Below are positions 1 through 7,536 of a DNA stretch of 64,000 nucleotides, piece after piece; the stretch's first letter is position 1; every line of letters starts with the position of its first letter. Both the position numbers and the translations under genes were made by a program. The notes beneath the pieces are model-generated. The model did not search any database and had not been told where the DNA came from. It saw nothing but the letters and a program-made list of their open reading frames with translations. The stretch is taken from contig CAMOIE010000007.1 of the NCBI GenBank assembly GCA_946615905.1, positions 1 to 64,000 on the forward strand. The letters run 5' to 3'. This stretch comes from an uncultured Treponema sp. Lineage in GTDB: Bacteria; Spirochaetota; Spirochaetia; Treponematales; Treponemataceae.

Positions 1-679
1 TCTTCTCAAGGCGGTTCTGGTAAGCACCGAGGTCAGCGCGCTGCTTGTTAATCTTTTTGATAGCCTCGTCCAATGTTCCGATTGCGCGGTTTGCTGAATC
101 CGGTGTTTCGAGAGAAAGAATCTCTTCTGTTCCAACCTGGCGGATTCCGAGAGCAGCTGCTGTCATTGTTCCGATGTAAACCTGAGTTCTCTGATCCATA
201 TTTGCACCAATGTGGAACCACATTGAAGCTGTGACTGTGTTTTCGCCTGTAGCGCGGGCAAAGCGGCCAGTGAGCATGTTCATGCCGTTGAACTGAGCCT
301 GTGAAGCGATGCGGTCTACTTCAGCGATGAGTGAAGAAACTTCAACCTGAATCTGCATGCGGTCTTCGTCTGTGTAAATACCGTTAGATGACTGAACGGC
401 CAATTCGCGGATGCGCTGGATAACATCTTCTGTTTCCTGGAGGTAGCCTTCAGTTGTCTGGATGAATGAAATGCCGTTCTGTGCGTTTTCTGAAGCCTTG
501 TTCAAGCCGCGAATCTGTGAACGCATTTTTTCTGAAACAGCAAGTCCAGAAGCATCATCGCCTGCGCGGTTGATCTTCATGCCAGAAGAAAGTTTCTCCA
601 TGTTCTTCTGGTTGTTCACTTCTGTAAGACCTGTTGAACGCTGAGCGAACATTGCGCTCATGTTGTGATTGATAACCAT
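1..679 (-). CDS. flaB: Periplasmic flagellin core protein FlaB, C-terminus beyond window
   Basis: Encodes a core filament protein of the periplasmic flagella. The reverse-strand translation begins [14 protein letters not shown] and contains the spirochaete FlaB stretch [12 protein letters not shown] near residues 150-165. The N-terminal coiled-coil flagellin domain is complete, while the C-terminal domain (about 60 residues, judging from the usual length of about 286) lies beyond the window edge. The ATG at 679 is preceded by a good AAGGAG ribosome site. Spirochaetes carry several flaB paralogues, so which one this is cannot be told. An upstream sigma-28-like promoter and a structured leader suggest late-flagellar and post-transcriptional control. 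Confidence 0.95.
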   Translation of the reverse strand, partial: MVINHNMSAMFAQRSTGLTEVNNQKNMEKLSSGMKINRAGDDASGLAVSEKMRSQIRGLNKASENAQNGISFIQTTEGYLQETEDVIQRIRELAVQSSNGIYTDEDRMQIQVEVSSLIAEVDRIASQAQFNGMNMLTGRFARATGENTVTASMWFHIGANMDQRTQVYIGTMTAAALGIRQVGTEEILSLETPDSANRAIGTLDEAIKKINKQRADLGAYQNRLEK

Positions 680-684
680 ACAAT

Positions 685-730
685 ATCTCCTTGTAAGATC
701 AGGTTCTTAACGACAGGCCTTAAAGAACCT
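685..730 (-). promoter_or_regulatory. Flagellin mRNA leader: stem-loop plus CsrA-like site over the ribosome site
   Basis: AGGTTCTT and AAGAACCT (701-708 and 723-730) form an inverted repeat in the leader. Just downstream in the mRNA, TTACAAGGAGAT (685-696) contains the CsrA core ACARGGA and overlaps the Shine-Dalgarno sequence. CsrA control of flagellin translation is known in other bacteria including Borrelia. Its operation here is inferred from sequence only. Confidence 0.4.
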
Positions 731-763
731 GTTGTTCTAGGGTTTACCGCCCTTACAATTAGA

Positions 764-789
764 TAATCGGAAACTGACAAAAAACCTTA
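764..789 (-). promoter_or_regulatory. Sigma-28 (FliA)-type promoter of the flagellin gene
   Basis: On the minus strand TAAGGTTT (782-789) and TCCGATTA (764-771) are separated by 10 bases. This is close to the flagellar sigma consensus TAAAGTTT-N11-GCCGATAA. It would give a leader of about 75 bases before the flagellin ATG. Confidence 0.65.
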
Positions 790-818
790 ACAAAAATTTT
801 AATTTTTTTTAAATTTTA

Positions 819-898
819 GGGCGGTTCCCGCCGTGCGGCGGGCCGGGCTTTGCGGGGTTCCGCTTTCGCTTCAATGCTTTGCATCGGCTCCGCCGCCC
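819..898. repeat. GC-rich intergenic element with nested inverted repeats
   Basis: An 80-base GC-rich block sits in an otherwise AT-rich gap. Its ends are GGGCGG (819-824) and CCGCCC (893-898), and it contains the perfect hairpin CCCGCCG / CGGCGGG (827-833 and 836-842). It ends just past the stop of the adjacent minus-strand gene. Similar GC-rich hairpin clusters occur near 51.5 kb and 61.45 kb. It could be a dispersed element or a 3'-end structure. Confidence 0.45.
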
Positions 899-907
899 CT
901 CCAATCC

Positions 908-1345
908 CTACCGCTTTTTAGGCCCGTAGCAAATCGTGCAACCCGTTATCATCACGTGCTTTTTTCCGGCAGTTTTATTGAAAAGTCGGGCAATCAGATA
1001 GCCGTCCATCGGGACGTGGGCCTTGCAAACTGGGCAAATTCTCTCGACATTAGGCTCGCATTTGGGGTAACAATGCGGGCAGCCCAAAACCGTCATTCTC
1101 TGGTCTGAGACATCCATCGGGCGAAAGACGCGAGAAACCATATTTTCATTTTTTGCAAGCGGCGTGTTGCAAAGTGGGCAGCGGATAAATTCGATTCCGC
1201 CGGACTCATTTTTTTGCGTGCGCAGCCCCTCCGCATTTCTTTTTCTGGCAGATCGATTACCCTGAAAGCGAATAAAGAAAAAAATTACCGAAAGAAGAAC
1301 GACGGCAAGAAAAACAAATCCAAAAAATACTAAATTTCCAAACAT
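908..1345 (-). CDS. Small membrane-anchored zinc-ribbon-like protein, function unknown
   Basis: The protein has 145 residues. Residues 3-27 form one hydrophobic membrane segment, followed by a basic stretch and a soluble part. That part holds three Cys-x2-Cys pairs (CPLC near 56, CPHC near 89, CPVC near 104) plus a final CTIC near 135, which suggests two zinc-ribbon folds. I do not recognise a named family. There is no Shine-Dalgarno sequence; TATCAT (1352-1357) ends six bases before the ATG, so the mRNA may be leaderless. The gene stands alone, divergent from the following cyclase. Confidence 0.6.
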   Translation of the reverse strand: MFGNLVFFGFVFLAVVLLSVIFFFIRFQGNRSARKRNAEGLRTQKNESGGIEFIRCPLCNTPLAKNENMVSRVFRPMDVSDQRMTVLGCPHCYPKCEPNVERICPVCKAHVPMDGYLIARLFNKTAGKKHVMITGCTICYGPKKR

Positions 1346-1351
1346 TTTTTT

Positions 1352-1380
1352 ATGATAACAAAATTTTGTGTTATAATAAA
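1352..1380 (-). promoter_or_regulatory. Candidate promoter of the zinc-ribbon gene (leaderless type)
   Basis: The -10-like TATCAT lies at 1352-1357, six bases before the start codon at 1345. The -35 region is weak (TTTATT, 1375-1380). Confidence 0.35.
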
Positions 1381-1422
1381 TGTGTATCTTTAAAAAAATT
1401 TATAAATCATTTTGAGGATTAA

Positions 1423-3147
1423 ATGAACAACAGAACAAGCCAAATGCGTGTTAGTGATGCGATTTTCACTATTGACGCACAGTTGAACGTTCTTAACGCA
1501 AACAGAAGCTTTCTGCTTTTTTTTCAACTTCCTGATTCTTTTTGCTCCCTAAGAGACTTTCTTGACCCTTCTGACGTAGAAAATCTCTCCCATTTTCTTG
1601 AAACTTTCGATAGAAAAAATAACAATTCAAATTTTCTGGCGAATTTAAAAATCGCAGGCCAGCAACTTCTCTGCATTCTTCATATAATAAAGGAAAAAGA
1701 AAATTTTAAAATCAATTTAACCGAATTTACTTACTATAAAGAACAGCTTTGCGAATCCGTCATAAAAAACGAAACCTTGCAAAAGGTCCTAACGCACTTT
1801 GACTCGTATTTTTTTACCTTTGACGGAAGCAAAGTTTCATTTTCAAATTCAAAAGATTTAATCCCAATTTTTGAAAACAGTCTGGGCGAATTCAAAGATT
1901 TTCTTCCTGAATTTTTTAAAATTGACCTTACAACGGCAAGTTCCGTAAAAATGTTTAACCGCCTCTTTACAAATCTTGAAAAGAAAAAAGGTGAACTTGA
2001 CTACAGAATTCTTCTTCAAGATTCAAAGCATATTTTTCTCAGCACAAATTTGGTCAAAACCTCATACGGAGATTTTATAGTCGGTGTAATCAATATGAAC
2101 GGGGTCAAACTTCCCCATGAAACCGGCTACTACCAAAAAGACGGACTAACGGATCTCTTCAACAAAAAGACCATCACAGAAATGGCCAGAAAGAAAATTT
2201 CCGAGGGAAAAACTGGTGGGGCACTTTTCATAGTCGACTTAGATAAATTCAAAGAATGTAACGACAATTTTGGTCACGCATTCGGTGACACGGTTCTTTT
2301 AACAACGGCAAAAGTTATAAAAGATGCTGCAAGGGGGCTAGGAATCGCAGGCAGAATTGGTGGCGATGAATTTTTAGTCCTTATCGACACCGATGATGAA
2401 GAAACCGTAAGAAATGTCGCCCGCAACATAAGGCTCGGAATTCAATGGGGAATTCCAGCCTTGAATCCGGAGTCTGTCGTAACTTGTTCAATAGGAATCG
2501 CAAGGTTCCCGCAAAACGGTAAAACCTACGATGATATTTTCAATGTGGCGGACCGGTGCCTCTACATTGCAAAAAGCAAGGGGCGCAACTGTTATATAAT
2601 CTACAAGCCGGAAGTTCACGACAAGATGATAATTCAAGCTGAAGAGTCTAGCCGCAACATCTCGTCCGGAAAATTCTACATGGACAACGTTGAAAGCCAG
2701 CAAAAAATTCTTTCGCTGATAAATAAAAACAATCCATTTCTTGTGAAAAACACACTTTTAGAACTGCAAAAATATCTTGGAGTCCACAAAGTCACGGTTT
2801 ACAACTATATTGAAAGTGAAAAATCCTTCATTCCAAAACTAATTTTGGGAATAGACCAGCGGGATTTCCGATCAGAAGCTTTAAAACGCAAAGATTATTT
2901 TTGTTACTACAACATTTACGATTATTTTTTCCTAGAAAACATCAATACCCTTCATTCTCTGGACACCGAACGCTTTCAATTTTACATGCAGAATAATATC
3001 GCCTCAACCCTGGAAGTTATATGCAAGCAGGGTGAAAAAATCAAAGCCCTAATTTGTTTTGATATTTACAAACCTACCCGTTCTTTCCCTCGTGAAAAAA
3101 TTGTCTTCAGTCTGCTTGTAACAAAACTAATTGCTCCTAATATTTAA
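1423..3147 (+). CDS. Diguanylate cyclase (GGDEF) with N-terminal PAS-like and C-terminal extra domain
   Basis: Makes the second messenger c-di-GMP. The first ~200 residues have a PAS-like composition and probably sense a signal. The GGDEF domain spans about 240-405, with the substrate motif DGLTDLFNK, metal-binding FIVDLDKFK and an intact GGDEF near residue 312. The usual inhibitory site RxxD upstream of GGDEF reads RGLG, so product inhibition may be lost. The last ~165 residues look like a GAF-type globular domain without an EAL motif. There is no membrane segment, so it should be cytoplasmic. TGAGGA precedes the ATG. purD follows after 18 bases but appears to have its own promoter. Confidence 0.85.
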   Translation: MNNRTSQMRVSDAIFTIDAQLNVLNANRSFLLFFQLPDSFCSLRDFLDPSDVENLSHFLETFDRKNNNSNFLANLKIAGQQLLCILHIIKEKENFKINLTEFTYYKEQLCESVIKNETLQKVLTHFDSYFFTFDGSKVSFSNSKDLIPIFENSLGEFKDFLPEFFKIDLTTASSVKMFNRLFTNLEKKKGELDYRILLQDSKHIFLSTNLVKTSYGDFIVGVINMNGVKLPHETGYYQKDGLTDLFNKKTITEMARKKISEGKTGGALFIVDLDKFKECNDNFGHAFGDTVLLTTAKVIKDAARGLGIAGRIGGDEFLVLIDTDDEETVRNVARNIRLGIQWGIPALNPESVVTCSIGIARFPQNGKTYDDIFNVADRCLYIAKSKGRNCYIIYKPEVHDKMIIQAEESSRNISSGKFYMDNVESQQKILSLINKNNPFLVKNTLLELQKYLGVHKVTVYNYIESEKSFIPKLILGIDQRDFRSEALKRKDYFCYYNIYDYFFLENINTLHSLDTERFQFYMQNNIASTLEVICKQGEKIKALICFDIYKPTRSFPREKIVFSLLVTKLIAPNI

Positions 3148-3159
3148 AATCGTTAAAAT
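3131..3159 (+). promoter_or_regulatory. purD promoter, leaderless arrangement
   Basis: TTGCTC (3131-3136), a 17-base spacer, then TAAAAT (3154-3159), six bases before the purD ATG at 3166. The -35 lies inside the end of the cyclase gene. No Shine-Dalgarno sequence is present. Confidence 0.5.
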
Positions 3160-3165
3160 TATGTT

Positions 3166-4521
3166 ATGAAAGTAATCGTTGCAGGTTCAGGCGGACGCGA
3201 GCACGCCATCGCATATAAGCTCGCTGAATCAAATCTCGTTGAAGAAGTAATCTGTGTTCCAGGAAACGGCGGAACTGCCCACGAAAAAGGCTGCCGTAAC
3301 ATCGACCCAAAATCCTATGTCGGAACTGAAAATCTTTCTTTTAACGAAGCCTTTGTAAAAATCGCCAAGGCTGAAAAAGCTGAATTTGCAGTAATCGGCC
3401 CGGAAAATCCCCTTGCCGAAGGAATCTCGGATTTGCTCTGGCAGGCTGGAATTCCAACTGTCGGTCCCAAATCACAGGGAGCCGCTCTTGAGGCTTCAAA
3501 AGATGTTGCAAAAAAATTCATGCACAAATATGGAGTCGCATGTGCCAAAGACGCGACTTTCACAGATGAAAAATCTGCGCTCGAATACATAGATAAAATG
3601 GGTGCGCCGATTGTCGTAAAGGCTGACGGACTTGCGGCTGGAAAAGGTGTTGTCGTTGCCCAGACTGTTGAAGAAGCAAAAGCTGCTGTAAAAGACATGA
3701 TGGCAGATGGCCGAGTCGGAGAAGCTGGAAAAAAACTCGTAATCGAAGAGTATTTGCGCGGAGTCGAGATTTCTGTCCTCGCGGCCGTGAGCGTGACTCC
3801 CGACAATCCAGAAAAAGCCTGCATAAAGGCATTTCTTCCTGCACGTGACCACAAACGCCTGCTTGATGGTGCAAAGGGTCCGAACACCGGCGGAATGGGT
3901 GCTGTCTGCCCACTTTCTGACGTTACTGCCGACACGATGATTCGCTTTGAAACTGACATTTTACAGCCAACACTCAAAGGTCTAATCGCAGAAAAAATGG
4001 ACTACCGGGGATTCATTTTCTTCGGTCTTATGATTACAAAAGACGGCCCCAAAGCCCTCGAATACAATGTCCGCCTCGGCGACCCTGAGACCCAGGCCGT
4101 TCTTCCGCTTATGGACTTTGACTTTGCCTCAATGTGCCGTGCAATTATCGATGGCACTCTAAAAGACTTTGACATGACCTGGAAAGACGGATTTCAAGTC
4201 GCTCCGGTCGCAGTCAGCGGTGGCTATCCTCTTGAGTACAAAAAGGGAATGCCGATCAAAATCACAAAGTCGGTAATCGATGAGACAGGCGCAAAAGTTT
4301 TCATTGCGGGAGCTGTTACAGACAGACGTTCTAGTGGAAACGAAGGTCCGGATTCAACAGGAATGATTACTTCCGGTGGCCGCGTCCTTGCCTGCTCATG
4401 CCACGGAAAAACTTTCGATGATGCATGGAAAAACGCATATACAGCAATGAGGGCAATCCGCTTTGACGGTATGCAGTACCGCAAAGACATCGGCCTTCCC
4501 GGTGCCGCAGAATCAAATTAA
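3166..4521 (+). CDS. purD: Phosphoribosylamine-glycine ligase
   Basis: Second step of de novo purine synthesis: joins glycine to 5-phosphoribosylamine using ATP. The N-terminal domain opens with the family motif GSGGREHA. An ATP-grasp region spans about 100-330 with VVKADGLAAGKGV and GPNTGGMG, followed by the metal-binding EYNVRLGDPETQ near 300. Its 451 residues are close to the normal 420-430. It is monofunctional and has no purine genes beside it here. It ends just before a strong hairpin shared with the convergent pyrI. Confidence 0.95.
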   Translation: MKVIVAGSGGREHAIAYKLAESNLVEEVICVPGNGGTAHEKGCRNIDPKSYVGTENLSFNEAFVKIAKAEKAEFAVIGPENPLAEGISDLLWQAGIPTVGPKSQGAALEASKDVAKKFMHKYGVACAKDATFTDEKSALEYIDKMGAPIVVKADGLAAGKGVVVAQTVEEAKAAVKDMMADGRVGEAGKKLVIEEYLRGVEISVLAAVSVTPDNPEKACIKAFLPARDHKRLLDGAKGPNTGGMGAVCPLSDVTADTMIRFETDILQPTLKGLIAEKMDYRGFIFFGLMITKDGPKALEYNVRLGDPETQAVLPLMDFDFASMCRAIIDGTLKDFDMTWKDGFQVAPVAVSGGYPLEYKKGMPIKITKSVIDETGAKVFIAGAVTDRRSSGNEGPDSTGMITSGGRVLACSCHGKTFDDAWKNAYTAMRAIRFDGMQYRKDIGLPGAAESN

Positions 4522-4529
4522 ATTCTAAA

Positions 4530-4568
4530 AGGGCTTTTCCATCAACATCAAGTTGGTAGAAAAGCCCT
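4530..4568. terminator. Bidirectional hairpin terminator between purD and pyrI
   Basis: AGGGCTTTTC (4530-4539) pairs with GAAAAGCCCT (4559-4568), and the inner arms CAAC/GTTG pair as well. The minus-strand exit is T-rich (TTTAGAATTT) and serves pyrI. The plus-strand exit lacks an immediate T-run. Confidence 0.65.
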
Positions 4569-4598
4569 ACTCAGCATAGTTGCTTTTTAGACAATTTT

Positions 4599-5033
4599 TC
4601 AGTCAATTGACCCAGCCGTATAAGCAGAATCACAATACTCACAACGATAAAGACCTTTAGATTTGTCTGTCAGGCGGAAAATCTGCGGGATATTTCTCTC
4701 GCTCGCGGTGATGCAGCGGGGGTTTTTGCAGTGAATCACGTTTTCCACGCGTTCGGGCAACTCCATCCTGATTTTGCGGACGATTTTCTCATCTTTTATA
4801 ATGTTCACGGAGATATTCGGGTCGATAAAACCGAGAACCGAGTAGTCAATGTTGATGATATTGTCAATTTTGATGATGTCCTTCCGCCCTGACTTTTTTG
4901 AGGCCACGTTCATAATCAGCGCGCAGCTGAATGAAGCCTTGTCCAAACCGAGCCAGTGAAAAATCTGCGGGCCGGAGCCTGCTTTTATGTGGTCAATCAC
5001 AAGACCGTTTTTAATTGTATCTACATTAAGCAT
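4599..5033 (-). CDS. pyrI: Aspartate carbamoyltransferase regulatory subunit
   Basis: The regulatory chain of ATCase binds nucleotide effectors and holds the catalytic trimers together. The 144 residues comprise an N-terminal allosteric domain (MLNVDTIKNGLVIDHI, 1-95) and a C-terminal zinc domain. The four cysteines of that domain are visible as CKNPRC (near 105) and CEYC (near 133). It follows pyrB by 12 bases and has its own ribosome site (GGAGAA), forming a pyrBI operon. This implies an E. coli-like class B ATCase. Confidence 0.93.
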   Translation of the reverse strand: MLNVDTIKNGLVIDHIKAGSGPQIFHWLGLDKASFSCALIMNVASKKSGRKDIIKIDNIINIDYSVLGFIDPNISVNIIKDEKIVRKIRMELPERVENVIHCKNPRCITASERNIPQIFRLTDKSKGLYRCEYCDSAYTAGSID

Positions 5034-5045
5034 AATTTTTCTCCA

Positions 5046-5966
5046 TTAAAGCGCGCCGACTAATTTGGCGATTAACGCCATTCGCACATACATTCCGTAT
5101 TTTACCTGCTTAAAGTAGGCGGCACGGGGGTCATCGTCAACTTCCGGCGCGATTTCGTTCACCCTCGGAAGCGGATGCAGGACAATCATGTTAGTCTTTG
5201 CGAGTTTCATTTTCGCGTTATCGAGAATGTATGAATCCTTGAGGCGGATATAGTCCTGTTCGTTGAAGAAACGCTCCTTTTGGACGCGGGTCATGTAAAG
5301 AATGTCAACGTCACCAATCGCATCCTCAAGACGCTCGACTTCCGTATATTCGATTCCGGCACTGTCCAGCATCTGCGTGATGTATTCTGGAACCCTCAGC
5401 TCGTTCGGACTGATAAAAATAAATTTGTTTCCCTTGTAGCGGCTCATCGCCTCAGAAAGAGAATGAACCGTGCGGCCGAATTTCAAGTCCCCGCAAAATC
5501 CGATTGTGTGGCCTTCAAAACCGCCCTGCAAGGCTCGGATTGTAAGCATGTCCGTCAGCGTTTGCGTTGGGTGAAAGTGTCCTCCGTCTCCGGCGTTGAT
5601 TACTGGGCAGGCTGAATAGCGGCTCGCCAAAAGCGCGGCGCCTTCCTTCGGATTTCTCATCGCGATTACATCAACATACGAAGAGACTGTGCGGATTGTG
5701 TCGGCAAGGGATTCGCCCTTTGTCGCCGACGAATTCGACGCATCCGAAAACCCCTCAACTGCTCCGCCCATGTGGAGCATGGCTGCCTCAAAAGAAAGCC
5801 TGGTTCTTGTGGAAGGCTCAAAAAAAAGTGTCGCAAGAATTTTCCCACGACACACATCTTGAAACGAAACTGGATCTACGATAATTTGCTCGGCTAAAGC
5901 GCAGATTTCATCGATTTCCGCGACAGTCAAATCACTTGGCTGAATTAAATGACGACCTTTTAACAT
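5046..5966 (-). CDS. pyrB: Aspartate carbamoyltransferase catalytic subunit
   Basis: Committed step of pyrimidine synthesis: carbamoyl phosphate plus aspartate gives carbamoyl aspartate. The carbamoyl-phosphate motif STRTRLSFE lies at about 53-61, and the aspartate-side motif HPLPR near 268. The length of 306 is normal. It is co-transcribed with pyrI. There is no Shine-Dalgarno sequence; TTGTAA-N17-TAAGAT ends six bases before the ATG, so it may be leaderless. I see no attenuator-like leader as in E. coli pyrBI. Confidence 0.96.
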   Translation of the reverse strand: MLKGRHLIQPSDLTVAEIDEICALAEQIIVDPVSFQDVCRGKILATLFFEPSTRTRLSFEAAMLHMGGAVEGFSDASNSSATKGESLADTIRTVSSYVDVIAMRNPKEGAALLASRYSACPVINAGDGGHFHPTQTLTDMLTIRALQGGFEGHTIGFCGDLKFGRTVHSLSEAMSRYKGNKFIFISPNELRVPEYITQMLDSAGIEYTEVERLEDAIGDVDILYMTRVQKERFFNEQDYIRLKDSYILDNAKMKLAKTNMIVLHPLPRVNEIAPEVDDDPRAAYFKQVKYGMYVRMALIAKLVGAL

Positions 5967-5972
5967 GGCAAA

Positions 5973-6001
5973 ATCTTAGCACATTGAATTAATTATTACA
6001 A
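5973..6001 (-). promoter_or_regulatory. pyrBI promoter, leaderless arrangement
   Basis: Minus strand: TTGTAA (5996-6001), a 17-base spacer, TAAGAT (5973-5978), then six bases to the pyrB ATG. The -35 overlaps the stop codon of the upstream acyltransferase gene. Confidence 0.5.
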
Positions 6002-6850
6002 ATCAATTTCGATATTGTTAATGTTTGCCTCGTCCGCTAATGCTGATTTTACTTCCTTCATCAGTCGACGAGCGGCAATCGGTTCCGGCAAATCTTTGTA
6101 CGGTTCCGGAGAAATTTCCGCTTTTATGACAGGTTTATAACGATAAACAGCCCTCGTATTGTATTTAAAGAGACGGTCGTGCTTTCTAAAACCGCGTTTA
6201 TCGTTGCCGCCCATGTACACCGGAAGAATCTCGCAGCTAGCAGCCAGTGCAATTCTAGCCGCACCTTTTTTATATGGATTCTGACCACTCGGTAGGCTTC
6301 GGGTTCCTTCTGGAAAAATAATCAGGCAGGAGCCGGATTTTAAAGACTTCACACACTCAGAAACAAGTTCTTCATGTGAAAGTGAGGCCGGAATATAAAA
6401 ATTTCCAGCAATCCCGTGAAGAATATTAGCCCCCATCAAATAGGCATTGACAACGCAGTCAGCATCGGGAATCATCGAGACCAGCATCATGACATCCAAC
6501 AATGACGGATGATTTGCAACGATGATTTTTGATTTTAGCGAACGGAATTTTGCCCGGTCTTCTTTTGAGATTATCAAATTCGCCAAATTAAGGATTTTCA
6601 AAAATTTAATGAACCAGTACCAAATTACTGACACGAGTCTGTGTCCGGCCTTGCGCCTTTTTACTCTATCCCGATAAATCAAAATACAAAGCGGAACTCC
6701 CGTAACAGAAAGAATCAGAGAGCCTAATCCAAAAACAGCAAATGCAAAGATTTTTCCGATACAATGCGATATATAAAAGAGCCAATTTTTTACTGGCGGC
6801 GGATTTTCATAAGAATATTCACTTTCCCCAGGATGAATGACTTTTGTCAT
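5996..6850 (-). CDS. Lysophospholipid acyltransferase family protein (PlsC-like)
   Basis: The PlsC-type acyltransferase signature is intact: NHPSLLD (the HX4D catalytic motif, near residue 115) and FPEGTRS (near 180). Hydrophobic segments near residues 20-60 suggest inner-membrane association. I chose the ATG at 6850 because it overlaps the upstream stop as ATGA, implying translational coupling to the ketosynthase-like gene; an upstream ATG would overlap that gene by 52 bases. It could simply make phosphatidate. However, its neighbours (a ketosynthase-like chain-length-type protein and a methyltransferase) are the company kept by acyltransferases in aryl-polyene and flexirubin clusters. Confidence 0.85.
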   Translation of the reverse strand: MTKVIHPGESEYSYENPPPVKNWLFYISHCIGKIFAFAVFGLGSLILSVTGVPLCILIYRDRVKRRKAGHRLVSVIWYWFIKFLKILNLANLIISKEDRAKFRSLKSKIIVANHPSLLDVMMLVSMIPDADCVVNAYLMGANILHGIAGNFYIPASLSHEELVSECVKSLKSGSCLIIFPEGTRSLPSGQNPYKKGAARIALAASCEILPVYMGGNDKRGFRKHDRLFKYNTRAVYRYKPVIKAEISPEPYKDLPEPIAARRLMKEVKSALADEANINNIEIDL

Positions 6851-7533
6851 TTGTTTTCCGCCAAAATAAGTTTTTTCAAAAAAGCCTGTGGAGTCCATTC
6901 AGAGGCACATTCATCACTCAAGCAAATTCCTTCACCGTCTTTTTCAATCACGCAGGCAAAGGCAAGCGGAGGGGCTTTTTCAACGCCAAAAGAAACGTCT
7001 TTGTATTCCTCCGGAACTAGCTCGTCCGCATAGGCAAAAATTATAGATTTTTCACTTCCCGCAAGAACAGGAGCTGCGGCACACAAAAGAGCGTCCTTAA
7101 AATTAGAATTTCCAGGAAAAACAGCCGTGTAACCGGCCTTCATTTTTAGAACAATTGTCGTTGCGGCCGGGGCAGTGTTAAAGACTGAGATTGAAAATCC
7201 TGCGGGCAAAACCTCATTGTTCTCAATAAGATTCTGGTTGATTTTGAGCTGACGGGCGATTTCCCCGCGGAATGAAGCGAAAATCAATTTTGAATCAGGA
7301 GCGGCATCAAAAACCCCGTGAACGGCTTCTATCGTCATCCTGGTAATTTGACTCAGGCGACGTTTAAAAAGCGGGTCAGCATAAGGAAGTGACGGTTTGT
7401 CTCCAGTCAAAGGAATTTCGCGTTTTCCCTGCGCCCATTCCAGCCAAGCAGTGGGATTTTCCGCCAAGCCTTCAAGTTCCGGTGCCCAAGCTGAGATTTT
7501 TTTTACAGTCAGACTAGAAAAAATTCCTGCCAT
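6847..7533 (-). CDS. Beta-ketoacyl synthase-like (chain-length-factor type) N-terminal domain protein
   Basis: The 228-residue protein resembles the short ketosynthase-like family (Ketoacyl-synt_2) found in aryl-polyene clusters. It starts MAGIFSSLTVKKISAWAP and carries SQITRMTIEAVHGV, FASFRGEI and SVFNTAPAATTIV. That last segment stands where real ketosynthases have the active-site cysteine, which is missing here, so it is probably non-catalytic. AGGAAGG precedes the ATG. It lies 3 bases after the methyltransferase stop and overlaps the acyltransferase by 4, forming a tight three-gene unit. Confidence 0.72.
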   Translation of the reverse strand: MAGIFSSLTVKKISAWAPELEGLAENPTAWLEWAQGKREIPLTGDKPSLPYADPLFKRRLSQITRMTIEAVHGVFDAAPDSKLIFASFRGEIARQLKINQNLIENNEVLPAGFSISVFNTAPAATTIVLKMKAGYTAVFPGNSNFKDALLCAAAPVLAGSEKSIIFAYADELVPEEYKDVSFGVEKAPPLAFACVIEKDGEGICLSDECASEWTPQAFLKKLILAENK

Positions 7534-7536
7534 AAT

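Noticed and set aside
3315-3977. 220-codon ORF antisense to purD
   Set aside because: Low-complexity Ser/Ala/Thr-rich translation typical of a shadow frame; purD is certain on the other strand.
6851-6898. Upstream ATG for the acyltransferase gene
   Set aside because: The ATG at 6850 forms an ATGA overlap with the preceding stop, the usual coupled arrangement. The extension overlaps that gene and is not hydrophobic or conserved-looking.
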